From positions 1 through 64,000 of the forward strand of contig JACKER010000019.1 in the NCBI GenBank assembly GCA_020632925.1: a DNA stretch of 64,000 nucleotides. The letters are read 5' to 3'. The translations under genes were made by a program, and so were the position numbers. The notes under the pieces are model-generated. The model was not told the DNA's origin. It ran no database searches and worked only from the letters and a program-made list of their open reading frames with translations. Shown one piece after another: positions 55,434 through 63,806 of this stretch (position 1 is its first letter; each line of letters starts with the position of its first letter). The DNA is from Alphaproteobacteria bacterium (GTDB lineage Bacteria; Myxococcota_A; UBA796; GCA-2862545).

Positions 55434-57875
55434 TCAGTGGATCGGCGAGAGATCCGCCCAGTTGGGCCCCGCCTCCACCCCGACCCGCAGCGGCACCGCC
55501 AGGGCGAACGCCGTCCGCATCGCGTCCGCGGCCACGCTCGCAGCGGTCTCGAGCGACGGTGTGGCGACCTCGAACAGCACCTCGTCGTGCACCTGGACGA
55601 GCGGGGTGGCGTCGAGCCCGGCCGCGCGCAGGGCCTGATCCGCCCGCAGCAGCCCCCGCCGCGACACGTCCGCCACCGAGCCCTCCAGGGCCGCCCGGCG
55701 CGCCATGCGCTCGGCGTAGGCCCGCAGCATCGGATCCCCGGACCCGAGCCCGCCGACCCGCCACACCCGGCCGGCGAGCGTGGTCGTGAAGCCGTCGGCG
55801 CGCACCCGCTCGAGCTCGGCGTCCTGGAAGGCGCGGACCCCGGCGTAGTGGGCGTCGAAGCGCTCGATCCACTCCCTCGCCTGCTGCGCCGACACCCCGA
55901 GCTGCTGGGCGAGCGCGCTCGGTCCCTGCCCCGCGAACGTCGCGAAGTTCACGACCTTCCCGAGCTGGCGCTGGTCGTCGTCGATCGCGTCGATCGGCAG
56001 GCCGAGCACCGCGGACGCCGTGATCCGGTGCAGGTCGTCGCCGCGGGTCAGGGGCCCGACGAGCGCCGGGTCGCCCGAGAGGTGGGCGAGGACGTAGAGC
56101 CCGAGCTGCTGGTAGTCGACGGAGAGCAGCGCGAACCCCTCGGGCGCGACGAACGCGCGTCGGATGCGCGCCATCTCCTCCGTGCGCCCCGGGACGCGGC
56201 CCAGGTCGGGCTCGGTCGCGACGAGGCGCCCCGAGAACGAGCGCGCCGGGTGGAAGGTGGCCCGCAGCCGCCCGTCAGGGTCGACGTGCTTCGGCAGCGA
56301 CGCCACCCAGCCGTCGCGGAGGCGCTGGAGCCGCCGCCAGGCGAGGACGGGCGCGATGACCGGGTGGTGCTCGACGAGCCGCTCGAGCACGTCGCTCGCG
56401 GTGCTGTAGCCGGTGCGGGTCCGGGAGAGGACGGGCAGCCCGAGCTCCTCGAACAACACGGCCCCCAGCTGCTGGGTGGAGGACAGCAGGAACGGGTGGC
56501 CGACGAGCCGGTGGATCTCGGCCTCGATGCGGTCCATGGACGCCTGGAAGTCCGCGCCGACCTCCGCCAGCCGGTCGAGGTCCACGAGCATGCCACGGAG
56601 CTCCATCCGCACCAGTGTCTCGCACAGCGCCAGCGCCTCCGCGAGCGCCTCGCCCGGGACCGCCGGGGCGAACGAGCGCCACAGCGAGCCCACCGTGTCC
56701 GCCAGCGCGCAGCACGTCGTCGCGTCGGGCGAGGAGGGCTCGGGCACCGGCCGTCGCAGGCGGGCGCGAGCGACGGGGGCCAGGTCGTGGGGCGCGCGAC
56801 CCGCCGGATCGAGCAGGTGCGACGCGATCGCCGTGTCCCCGACGACCCCGCGCACCGTGACGCCGAGCCGAGCGAACGCGGCCACGACCGCGAGCGCCTC
56901 GTGCCCCACCTTGGGCCGCGCCTGATCCTCGAGCCACGCCCGCAGCGGCTCGGCGCCCAGCCGATCGACGGGGACGAAGAACGCCTCGCCCGCCCGACCG
57001 GAGACGGCGAGCCCGCGGAGCACCCCACGCGGGGGCGACCCCTCGAGCCAGGGATGGAGTGCGGTCACCCGGTCGCCGAGGGACGCCAGCGCCACCTCCA
57101 CCGCCTCGGGCGTGTCGCAGGTCGCGTAGGACGGCGCGGGCTCGTCGGGGTCGGGCTGGAGCAGGGAGTAGAACCCCGCGTCCGCGTAGGCCGCGTTCAG
57201 CGCCGCGATCGACGGGCGGACGTAGGCGAGCTCCTCGAGCGGGACGGGTGCCTCGGTGCCGACGAGCCACGCGATGCGCTGCTGGGCCCGGGCCTCCGCG
57301 ACCCCCGCCCGCAGCGCCTTGCCCGAGCGCCCCTCCACCGCGTCCGGGTCCGCGAGGGCGGCGTCGAGCGAGCCGTGCGCCTCGAGCAGGTCGACGGCCC
57401 CCTTGGCGCCGATCCCCTTCACGCCCTTCAGCGTCCCCTCGTCCCCCACCAGCGCGAGCCAGTCCGCGACCTGCTCGGGCGGCACGCCGAACCGCTTGCG
57501 GACGATCGGGGGGGTGTACCGGACGCGCTTGAACCCGTCGAGCCACCACACCCGGTCGCTCACGAGCTGGGCGAACCGCTTGTCGCTCCCCACCACCACC
57601 ACGTCGTCGCCGGCCGCCAGCGCCGCCCTGCAGGTCGCGGCGATCGCGTTCGCGGGATCGGGGTCCGCGACGACCCGGATGCCCTGGGCGGCGAGCAGCG
57701 CCACGAGCGCCTCGTCCGCGTCCGGCGCCACGAACGCGGCCGCGCGATCGGGGGTCTTGTACGACAGCCCCTCCAGCACCGCGCCCACCACGCCGCGCAG
57801 GGCCTGCTCGGGCTCCGGGGAGACGACGAGGCCGCGCGCGAGCAGGTCGGATCCGCTGACGAGGAGGGTCCGCAT
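55434..57875 (-). CDS. Divergent DNA polymerase I homologue (family A)
   Basis: 813 residues from the ATG at 57875. An N-terminal 5'-nuclease-like region keeps GVKGIGAKGAVDLL (the helix-hairpin-helix turn) but the metal-binding acids are changed (PDPANAI for the ADD pair, GSDKRFAQLV for SGDKDLLQLV, VSGSDLLARG for IDGSSLLYRA). The polymerase has a motif A of VDYQQLGLYVLAH with the catalytic Asp (587) kept but the usual Glu and Arg replaced by Gly and Tyr, a motif B of RQLGKVVNFATFAGQG with Tyr missing, and an intact motif C VQVHDEVLFEV (Asp 764). Presumably a paralogue, as the main polA would be expected to be canonical. Activity uncertain. Confidence 0.85.
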   Translation of the reverse strand: MRTLLVSGSDLLARGLVVSPEPEQALRGVVGAVLEGLSYKTPDRAAAFVAPDADEALVALLAAQGIRVVADPDPANAIAATCRAALAAGDDVVVVGSDKRFAQLVSDRVWWLDGFKRVRYTPPIVRKRFGVPPEQVADWLALVGDEGTLKGVKGIGAKGAVDLLEAHGSLDAALADPDAVEGRSGKALRAGVAEARAQQRIAWLVGTEAPVPLEELAYVRPSIAALNAAYADAGFYSLLQPDPDEPAPSYATCDTPEAVEVALASLGDRVTALHPWLEGSPPRGVLRGLAVSGRAGEAFFVPVDRLGAEPLRAWLEDQARPKVGHEALAVVAAFARLGVTVRGVVGDTAIASHLLDPAGRAPHDLAPVARARLRRPVPEPSSPDATTCCALADTVGSLWRSFAPAVPGEALAEALALCETLVRMELRGMLVDLDRLAEVGADFQASMDRIEAEIHRLVGHPFLLSSTQQLGAVLFEELGLPVLSRTRTGYSTASDVLERLVEHHPVIAPVLAWRRLQRLRDGWVASLPKHVDPDGRLRATFHPARSFSGRLVATEPDLGRVPGRTEEMARIRRAFVAPEGFALLSVDYQQLGLYVLAHLSGDPALVGPLTRGDDLHRITASAVLGLPIDAIDDDQRQLGKVVNFATFAGQGPSALAQQLGVSAQQAREWIERFDAHYAGVRAFQDAELERVRADGFTTTLAGRVWRVGGLGSGDPMLRAYAERMARRAALEGSVADVSRRGLLRADQALRAAGLDATPLVQVHDEVLFEVATPSLETAASVAADAMRTAFALAVPLRVGVEAGPNWADLSPIH

Positions 57876-57930
57876 CGCCACGGGACGCAGGCTACACCGG
57901 GCCTTCCACCGGCACCAGCCCGGACGCGCG

Positions 57931-57959
57931 TTGACAGCGCCACGCCCGCGAGGCATCCT
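57931..57959 (+). promoter_or_regulatory. Sigma70-like promoter of the iron locus
   Basis: TTGACA at 57931-57936 is a perfect -35 box, unusual in such GC-rich DNA. After 17 bp there is CATCCT at 57954-57959, a -10 box matching at three of six positions. The predicted start near 57966 lies immediately before the Fur box, giving a layout for repression. Inferred from consensus only. Confidence 0.5.
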
Positions 57960-57970
57960 GGGCTTCGATT

Positions 57971-57989
57971 GAAAATGATTTTCATTTTC
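57971..57989 (+). promoter_or_regulatory. Fur box
   Basis: GAAAATGATTTTCATTTTC is a 9-1-9 inverted repeat (one mismatch) and resembles the consensus Fur site GATAATGATAATCATTATC at most positions. It is the only conspicuous AT-rich stretch in the region. It lies between the predicted promoter and the imelysin-like start at 58005, so iron-dependent repression of the imelysin-hydroxylase-receptor operon is inferred. Confidence 0.8.
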
Positions 57990-58004
57990 TACGGAGAGGC
58001 GGCG

Positions 58005-59189
58005 ATGGCAGCGCGCTGGCGAGCGGAGATGACCCTGGTGGGTGGCCTGGCCGGGCTCGCCCTGACCCGATCCATCGCCTGCGGGACCGGCGGACCGGCG
58101 GAGGTCGATCCGGACGTGGCCGCGCTCCTCGCGGACTTCGGTCCCCTGGTGGTGATCCCCGCCGTCGAGCGGGCGACGACCAGCGCGAGCGCCCTGCAGA
58201 TCGCGATCGACGACTGGGCTGCGGCCCCCTCGGACGACGACGCCCGACAGGCCGCGCAGCAGGCCTTCCTCGAGGCCGTGGGCGCCTGGGAGCCGCTGGA
58301 GATGGCGCAGGTCGGGCCCGCCGCCAGCTCGCTCGACGCCGTGGGCGGCCAGGACCTGCGCGACGAGATCCTGTCCTACCCCACGGTCAACGCCTGCCGC
58401 GTCGACCAGCTGACGGCGGAGGGGGCGTACGCGCAGCCCGCGTTCTTCGAGGAGAACCTCGTCACCTCGCGCGGGCTCGACGCCCTCGACCGGCTGCTGT
58501 TCGCCGACGACGTCGCCAACGCCTGCGGCGAGGAGATCGACATCAACGTCGAGGGGACCTGGACCGCGCTCGGCTCGGACGAGATCCGGGCCCGCCGCGC
58601 CGCGTACGCGTCCGTCCTCGCCCACCGGCTGGTCGAGGACCTCGGCCGGCTGTCGGACGCCTGGGTCGCGGACGACTTCGCGGGGCAGCTGGCCGCCGCC
58701 GGTGGCGAGGGCTCCCCGTACGACACGGCCGACCAGGCGCTGCAGGACGTGTTCGGCGCCCTGTTCGCCCTCGAGACCTCCACCCAGGACCGCAAGCTCG
58801 GTCGCGTGCTCGGCCTGCGCGACTGCGACGCCGCCACCTGCCCCGAGGACACGCTGCTCCCCTGGTCCGGCGCCTCGCAGGACTGGATCGTCGCCGACCT
58901 CGCCGGCTTCCGCGTCGCGTTCACCGGGGGCGAGGGCGCCGGCCTCGACGACCTGCTCGCGGCTCGGGGCCACCAGGACGTCGTGGACGAGCTGCTCCTC
59001 GCGCTCGACGGAGCGGACGCCGCCGCCGCCGCGCTCGCGCTGCCGGTCGAGGAGGCCGCCGACAGCGACCCTGCCACGGCGCTCGCGCTGCACACCGCGA
59101 TCACCGCGGTCACGGAGATCCTCGAGACCGACGTCGCCACGATCCTGACGCTCCAGCTGCCCACGGAGGTCGCTGGCGACAATGACTGA
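58005..59189 (+). CDS. Imelysin-like iron-regulated lipoprotein
   Basis: 394 residues from the ATG at 58005 behind GGAGAGG; an ATG at 57975 lies within the Fur box and has no ribosome site. The signal region MAARWRAEMTLVGGLAGLALTRSIAC ends in a possible lipobox Cys. The domain is helical with GLDALDRLLFADD, which corresponds to the imelysin GxHxxE motif (GFHAIEYLLF) but with Asp at both positions, DRKLGRVLGL and DSDPATALALHTAITAVTE. Imelysins are periplasmic proteins of the iron-uptake regulon. The stop overlaps the next gene by 8 bp. Confidence 0.85.
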   Translation: MAARWRAEMTLVGGLAGLALTRSIACGTGGPAEVDPDVAALLADFGPLVVIPAVERATTSASALQIAIDDWAAAPSDDDARQAAQQAFLEAVGAWEPLEMAQVGPAASSLDAVGGQDLRDEILSYPTVNACRVDQLTAEGAYAQPAFFEENLVTSRGLDALDRLLFADDVANACGEEIDINVEGTWTALGSDEIRARRAAYASVLAHRLVEDLGRLSDAWVADDFAGQLAAAGGEGSPYDTADQALQDVFGALFALETSTQDRKLGRVLGLRDCDAATCPEDTLLPWSGASQDWIVADLAGFRVAFTGGEGAGLDDLLAARGHQDVVDELLLALDGADAAAAALALPVEEAADSDPATALALHTAITAVTEILETDVATILTLQLPTEVAGDND

Positions 59190-62100
59190 GGCGCTCCGGG
59201 CCGTGCTGGAGACCCTGGCGGAGCCCCTCACGAGCCCCGCCAGCCGCACGTTCGCGCCCTGGCTCGCGCTGACGCTCGCGATCGCCGCCGGCCACCACCT
59301 CCTCCGCGGCGGACGGGTCGGCGAGCTCGCGGAGGCCGTGCTGCCGGCGCGGATCCGGCGTCACCCGTCCGCCCGCCTCGACCTGCAGCTGCTCGTCGTC
59401 CGCCAGCTCCTCGGGCTCACGCTCGCGACGGGGATCCGCGCCGGCGGCGCGCTGTGGGTCGGGACCACGCTCGCGCTCACGCTCGACGACCGGCTGGGCG
59501 TCCCCTCCCTGCCCACGCCGCCCGCGGCCCTGCTGACCCTCGGGTACAGCGTCGCCCTGTTCGTGGCCTGGGACGCCAGTCGTTTCCTGCTCCACCGCTG
59601 GATGCACACCGTGCCCGCGCTGTGGCAGGTGCACCAGGTCCACCACAGCGCCGAGGTGCTCACCCCCCTCACCTTCCACCGCGTCCACCCGCTCGAGTCC
59701 GTGCTCTACGGCCTGCGCGGGCTGCTCGTGGACGGCGGCATGGCGGGGCTCGCGTTCTGGCTGTTCCGCGGGCAGGCGACGCCCTGGACGCTGCTCGGCG
59801 TCCACGGGATCGGGCTGATCGCGAGCGCCGCGACCGGCAACCTGCGCCACAGCCACGTCTGGCTGCGCTTCCCGGCGCCCGTCGAGCGCTGGCTGCTCTC
59901 CCCCGCCCAGCACCAGCTCCACCACAGCGCGGACGCCGCCGACCACGACACCAACTACGGCACCTGGCTCGCCGTCTGGGACCGCCTGGCGGGCACGTTG
60001 CGGCTCGCGGGCCCCACGCCTCCCGCGGCCTTCGGCGTCGTCGGCGCCAACCACGAGCCCGACGACCTGCTCGGCGCGCTGATCGGCCCCCTCCGCGGCT
60101 GGCGCCGGGCGCTGCTCCCCGCGCTGCTGCTGCTGCTGCCGGTGGTGGCGCGCGCGGAGGATGCCGACGGGGACGAGGAGGACGAGGAGGACGAGGCCGC
60201 CTACGAGATCGTGGTCACCGACGAGGCCGGTGTGCCGCGGGTGGCGGGCTCCGCGCACGTGGTGAGTGAGGAGGAGCTCCAGCGCTACGGGTACACCGAC
60301 ATCCAGAAGGTGCTGGGTCGCGTCCCGGGCGTCTACACCCGCGGCGAGGACGGCTACGGCCTGCGTCCGAACATCGGGCTGCGCGGGGCCAACAGCGATC
60401 GGAGCTCCAAGATCGCGCTGATGGAGGACGGGATCCCGCTGGCGCCCGCCCCCTACGCAGCGCCCGCGGCCTACTACTTCCCGATGACCCAGCGGATGGT
60501 GAGGGTGGAGGTCTACAAGGGCCCCGCCGCCATCCAGTACGGTCCCCAGACCATCGGCGGCGCGGTCAACGTCCTCACCCGCGCGACGCCCCGCGGCCCG
60601 GACGGCGCGGTGGACGTGGCGCTCGGGCAGTACGCCATGGCGCGGATGCACGCCTGGGCGGGCACCGGCAACCGGACCTGGGGGCTGCTGGTCGAGGGCA
60701 CCCACCTGTCGACCTCGGGCTTCAAGGAGCTCGACGACGGCGGGCCCACCGGCTTCGTGCGCCAGGACGCCGTGCTCAAGGTCCGGCGCAGCGACGGCGA
60801 GCGCGTCCGCAGCACGCTCGAGCTCAAGCTCGGGTACGGGCGGGAGGCGTCGGACGAGACGTACCTCGGGCTGTCGCTCGACGACTTCGAGCAGACGCCG
60901 TACCGCCGCTACGCGGCCTCCCAGGACGACCACATGGCCTGGAACCGGACGCAGGAGGAGCTCACCTGGCGGCTCGTCCTCGGGCCTCGCGTCGAGCTGC
61001 GGTCCGCGGTCTGGCACCACTGGCTCGGCCGGACGTGGACCAAGTTCAACCGGTTCGCGGGCGGACCCGACGTGCACGACCTGCTGCTCGCGCCGGCCGC
61101 CGGCCAGGCCGCGGTCTACCAGGCGATCCTCGGTGGCGAGGAGGACTCGCTCACGGAAGACCAGGTGCTGCTCATCGGCACCAACGACCGTACCTTCCAC
61201 TCGGGCGGCGCGCAGACCACCGGACGCTGGCTGGTGCCCGGCGAGCACGTGTCCAACGAGCTCGACGCGGGGGTTCGCTACATGCGCGACGACGTCGTGC
61301 GGGTCCACACAGAGAACCCCTTCGCGATGACCGCGGGCGACCTGCTCGCGACCGGTGGTCCCACCGAGACCGTGCTGGACGCCCACACCCGCGCGGACGC
61401 GCTCGCCACCCACGTCCAGGACGACCTGCGGCTCGGCGTCTTCCACCTCATCCCCGGCGCGCGCCTGGAGTGGATCACCACCGCCGCGGGGACCACCGCC
61501 ACCGGCCCGATCGATCCCATCGGCCGCGTGGTCTTCCTGCCGGGCTTCGGGACCTTCGTGGAGCCCGTCGACCGCCTGGACCTGTTCGCCGGGGTCCACC
61601 GCGGCTTCTCGCCGGTGCCGCCCGGGCAGCCCGCCGACGCCCGGCCCGAGTCCAGCACCGCGTGGGAGCTGGGGGTCCGCGCGACGCCCGGCGAGACGCA
61701 CCTGGAGCTCGTCGGCTTCCTGTCGGACTACGACAACCTCACGGGCCAGTGCACCCTGTCCGGCGGCTGCACCGACGGCCAGCTGGACACGCAGTTCGAC
61801 GGAGGAGCGGCGCTCGTCGGCGGGCTCGAGGCGGTCGCCGAGCAGCGGCTGCACCTCCCCGCACGGCTCGGGCTGCTGCTCTCGGGCTCGTGGACCTGGA
61901 CCGAGACGCGCTTCCAGACCGACTTCGTGTCCGAGTTCCCGCAGTTCGGCACCGTGGTCGCGGGCGACCAGCTCCCCTACGTCCCCGAGCAGCAGGGGGG
62001 CGGCCAGATCGTGCTCGAGCACCCGATCGGCCGGCTCTCCGTCGCGAGCACCGCCCGCAGCGCGATGCGCGACACGGCCGGCCAGGGGGAGATCCCGACG

Positions 62101-62301
62101 ACGGAGCGGATCCCGCCGGTCTGGCTGGTCGACGTCGCCGCCGAGGCCCACCTCTCGCCGCTCGTCGCCGCCTACGGCCAGGTCACGAACGTCACCGACC
62201 GCCGCACCATCGAGTCCTTCCGCCCCTTCGGCGCACGACCCGTCGCGCCGCTGCAGGCCATGGTCGGCATCAAGGTCGGCCCGGCCACGCCCACCCATTG
62301 A
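59182..62301 (+). CDS. Fatty acid hydroxylase fused to FecA-type TonB-dependent receptor
   Basis: One continuous 1,039-residue ORF. Residues about 1-310 are an integral-membrane di-iron hydroxylase with boxes HRWMH (138), HQVHHS (151) and HQLHHS (244). Residues 312-325 are a hydrophobic stretch ending VVARA|ED, a good signal-peptidase I site; no ATG, GTG or TTG precedes it within this stretch. Then comes an acidic run and a TonB-box-like YEIVVTD, a plug (YGYTDIQKVLGRVPGVYTRGE, RGANSDRSSKIALMEDGIPLAPAPY) and a barrel ending APLQAMVGIKVGPATPTH. The family suggests ferric-chelate import. Starts 8 bp inside the imelysin-like gene. Either a fusion protein processed internally, or an undetected second start. 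Confidence 0.8.
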   Translation: MTEALRAVLETLAEPLTSPASRTFAPWLALTLAIAAGHHLLRGGRVGELAEAVLPARIRRHPSARLDLQLLVVRQLLGLTLATGIRAGGALWVGTTLALTLDDRLGVPSLPTPPAALLTLGYSVALFVAWDASRFLLHRWMHTVPALWQVHQVHHSAEVLTPLTFHRVHPLESVLYGLRGLLVDGGMAGLAFWLFRGQATPWTLLGVHGIGLIASAATGNLRHSHVWLRFPAPVERWLLSPAQHQLHHSADAADHDTNYGTWLAVWDRLAGTLRLAGPTPPAAFGVVGANHEPDDLLGALIGPLRGWRRALLPALLLLLPVVARAEDADGDEEDEEDEAAYEIVVTDEAGVPRVAGSAHVVSEEELQRYGYTDIQKVLGRVPGVYTRGEDGYGLRPNIGLRGANSDRSSKIALMEDGIPLAPAPYAAPAAYYFPMTQRMVRVEVYKGPAAIQYGPQTIGGAVNVLTRATPRGPDGAVDVALGQYAMARMHAWAGTGNRTWGLLVEGTHLSTSGFKELDDGGPTGFVRQDAVLKVRRSDGERVRSTLELKLGYGREASDETYLGLSLDDFEQTPYRRYAASQDDHMAWNRTQEELTWRLVLGPRVELRSAVWHHWLGRTWTKFNRFAGGPDVHDLLLAPAAGQAAVYQAILGGEEDSLTEDQVLLIGTNDRTFHSGGAQTTGRWLVPGEHVSNELDAGVRYMRDDVVRVHTENPFAMTAGDLLATGGPTETVLDAHTRADALATHVQDDLRLGVFHLIPGARLEWITTAAGTTATGPIDPIGRVVFLPGFGTFVEPVDRLDLFAGVHRGFSPVPPGQPADARPESSTAWELGVRATPGETHLELVGFLSDYDNLTGQCTLSGGCTDGQLDTQFDGGAALVGGLEAVAEQRLHLPARLGLLLSGSWTWTETRFQTDFVSEFPQFGTVVAGDQLPYVPEQQGGGQIVLEHPIGRLSVASTARSAMRDTAGQGEIPTTERIPPVWLVDVAAEAHLSPLVAAYGQVTNVTDRRTIESFRPFGARPVAPLQAMVGIKVGPATPTH

Positions 62302-62304
62302 ATA

Positions 62305-62319
62305 TGAAAGTCGATTTCA
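62305..62319 (+). promoter_or_regulatory. Fur-like site before the PepSY-like lipoprotein
   Basis: TGAAAGTCGATTTCA, a 7-1-7 inverted repeat matching the Fur 7-1-7 core TGATAATnATTATCA at the outer positions, lies 3 bp after the receptor stop and just before the ribosome site of the lipoprotein gene. It is weaker than the first Fur box. Internal regulation of the last gene is a possibility. Confidence 0.4.
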
Positions 62320-62330
62320 CTGGAGGAACC

Positions 62331-62819
62331 ATGATCCGCAACCTGATCCCGCTCCTGTCCCTGGTCGCCTGTGGCGGCGGCGCCGGTCTGCCCGAGGCCA
62401 CCGACGCCGAGGAGGCCGCGCTCGCCCTCGTCGGTGGGAGCGCGTCCGGCGCGGCCGAGCAGGTCTCCGAGGACGGCCACGACCTGTGGGAGGTGATGGT
62501 CACGATGGACAACGGTGCGGAGCTCGAGGTGCTGCTCTTCGTGGACGACGGAGCTCTGTTCGAGGTCAAGGACACGACGGGCCCCTTCGACTACGACACG
62601 CTCGACCCGCTGCCGGGCCAGCTCACCTACGCCGAGGCCCGCGACATCGCGATGGGCGAGGTGGCCGGCGACCAGGTCGCGTGGGAGGTCAAGTACGACG
62701 ACGGGCCCTACTTCTACGAGTTCTACATCCGCGAGGCCGGCGACCAGCTCTTCGAGATCAAGCTCTGGGCCGAGTCGGGCGAGGTGTTCGTGGTCGAGGG
62801 CAAGGACGAGATCGACTGA
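62331..62819 (+). CDS. PepSY-like lipoprotein
   Basis: 162 residues from the ATG at 62331 behind TGGAGG; an ATG at 62303 is closer to the Fur-like site. Signal MIRNLIPLLSLVAC. Two similar domains follow: ATDAEEAALALVGGSASGAAEQVSEDG with WEVMVTMDNGAELEVLLFVDDG, then TYAEARDIAMGEVAGDQVAWEVK with YFYEFYIREAGDQLFEIKLW. This is the PepSY pattern of helix then three strands. PepSY proteins are periplasmic and often linked to metal uptake. Last gene of the iron-type locus. Confidence 0.8.
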   Translation: MIRNLIPLLSLVACGGGAGLPEATDAEEAALALVGGSASGAAEQVSEDGHDLWEVMVTMDNGAELEVLLFVDDGALFEVKDTTGPFDYDTLDPLPGQLTYAEARDIAMGEVAGDQVAWEVKYDDGPYFYEFYIREAGDQLFEIKLWAESGEVFVVEGKDEID

Positions 62820-62860
62820 CGCCGTGAGGATGGCGCAGGGATCGCAGACTCCGAACCCGC

Positions 62861-63740
62861 GTTGCATTCGGGCCACCTTGCCCGGCCATCCCCACCGGCG
62901 TGCACGCCCCGTGTTGCATTCGGGCCACCTTGCCCGGCCATCCCCACCGGCGTGCACGCCCCGTGTTGCATCAGGGCCACCTTGCCCGGCCATCCCCACC
63001 GGTGTGCACGCCCTGTGTTGCATCGGGGCCACCTTGCCCGGCCATCCCCGGTCGTGGGCAACAACGGCGGAGGCAAGTGGGGTCGGATGCAACCGAACAC
63101 GCTGGTCCGCGGACGGTCAACGCTTCGCCCACCACGAAACCCCAGCTTCCATCGTGGCGGCAGCGCCCAGATGTTGCATAGGAGGCACCTTGCCTCCCGC
63201 CGCGTTGCATCGGGGCCACCTTGCCTGGCCATCCCCACCGGCGTGCACGCCCCGTGTTGCATTGGGGCCACCTTGCCCGGCCATCCCCACCGGCGTGCAC
63301 GCCTTGTGTTGCATCGGGGCCACCTTGCCCGGCCATCCCCACCGGCGTGCACGCCCCGCGTTGCATCGGGGCCACCTTGCCCGGCCATCCCCGGTCGTGG
63401 GCAACAACGGCGGAGGCAAGTGGGGTCGGATGCAACCGAACACGCTGGTCCGCGGATGGTCAACGCTTCGCCCACCACGAAACCCCAGCTTCCATCGTGG
63501 CGGCAGTGCCCATCTGTTGCACAGGAGACACCTTGCCTCCCGCCGCGTTGCATCGGGGCCACCTTGCCCGGCCATCCCTGGCGTGATGCACCGCCCTTGT
63601 TGCATCGGGGCCACCTTGCCCGGCCATCCCCACCGGCGTGCACGCCCCGCGTTGCATTCGGGCCACCTTGCCCGGCCATCCCCAGCGTGATGCACCGCCC
63701 TTGTTGCATCGGGGCCACCTTGCCCGGCCATCCTCGCAGG
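62861..63740. repeat. Array of 52-bp repeats with a palindromic tail
   Basis: Twelve copies of a conserved 33-bp core (begins GTTGCATCGGGGCCACCTTG and ends CCCGGCCATCCCC) start at 62861, 62913, 62965, 63017, 63204, 63256, 63308, 63360, 63547, 63599, 63651 and 63703; the spacing is exactly 52 bp inside each run. The other 19 bp is either ACCGGCGTGCACGCC with a perfect 12-bp palindrome GGCGTGCACGCC or TGGCGTGATGCACCGCC, an imperfect one. Two degenerate half units (63173, 63516) are present. A 187-bp block at 63017-63203 recurs at 63360-63546 (343 bp apart), containing an inverted GGATGCAACC. No gene is supported here; open frames on both strands result from GC content. Confidence 0.9.
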
Positions 63741-63764
63741 TTGGAGCCGGCGGCCGCCGGGGTC

Positions 63765-63797
63765 GGGAGCGGGAGCGGGAGCGGGAGCGGGAGCGGG
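63765..63797. repeat. GGGAGC microsatellite
   Basis: Five tandem copies of GGGAGC followed by GGG, between the 52-bp array and the rhodanese gene. Likely slippage-prone and non-coding. Confidence 0.85.
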
Positions 63798-63806
63798 TTG
63801 GCGCGG

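Noticed and set aside
62723..63731. Long open frames of about 200-390 residues across the 52-bp array
   Set aside because: The 52-bp period shifts frame each unit, giving the same degenerate peptides (GMAGQGG..., WPGKV...) on both strands; no ribosome site.
62861..63740. CRISPR array
   Set aside because: The intervals between cores are near-identical in sequence, not unique spacers, and no cas gene is near.
62861..63740. Integron attC sites
   Set aside because: No GTTRRRY core, no cassette ORFs between units and no integrase.
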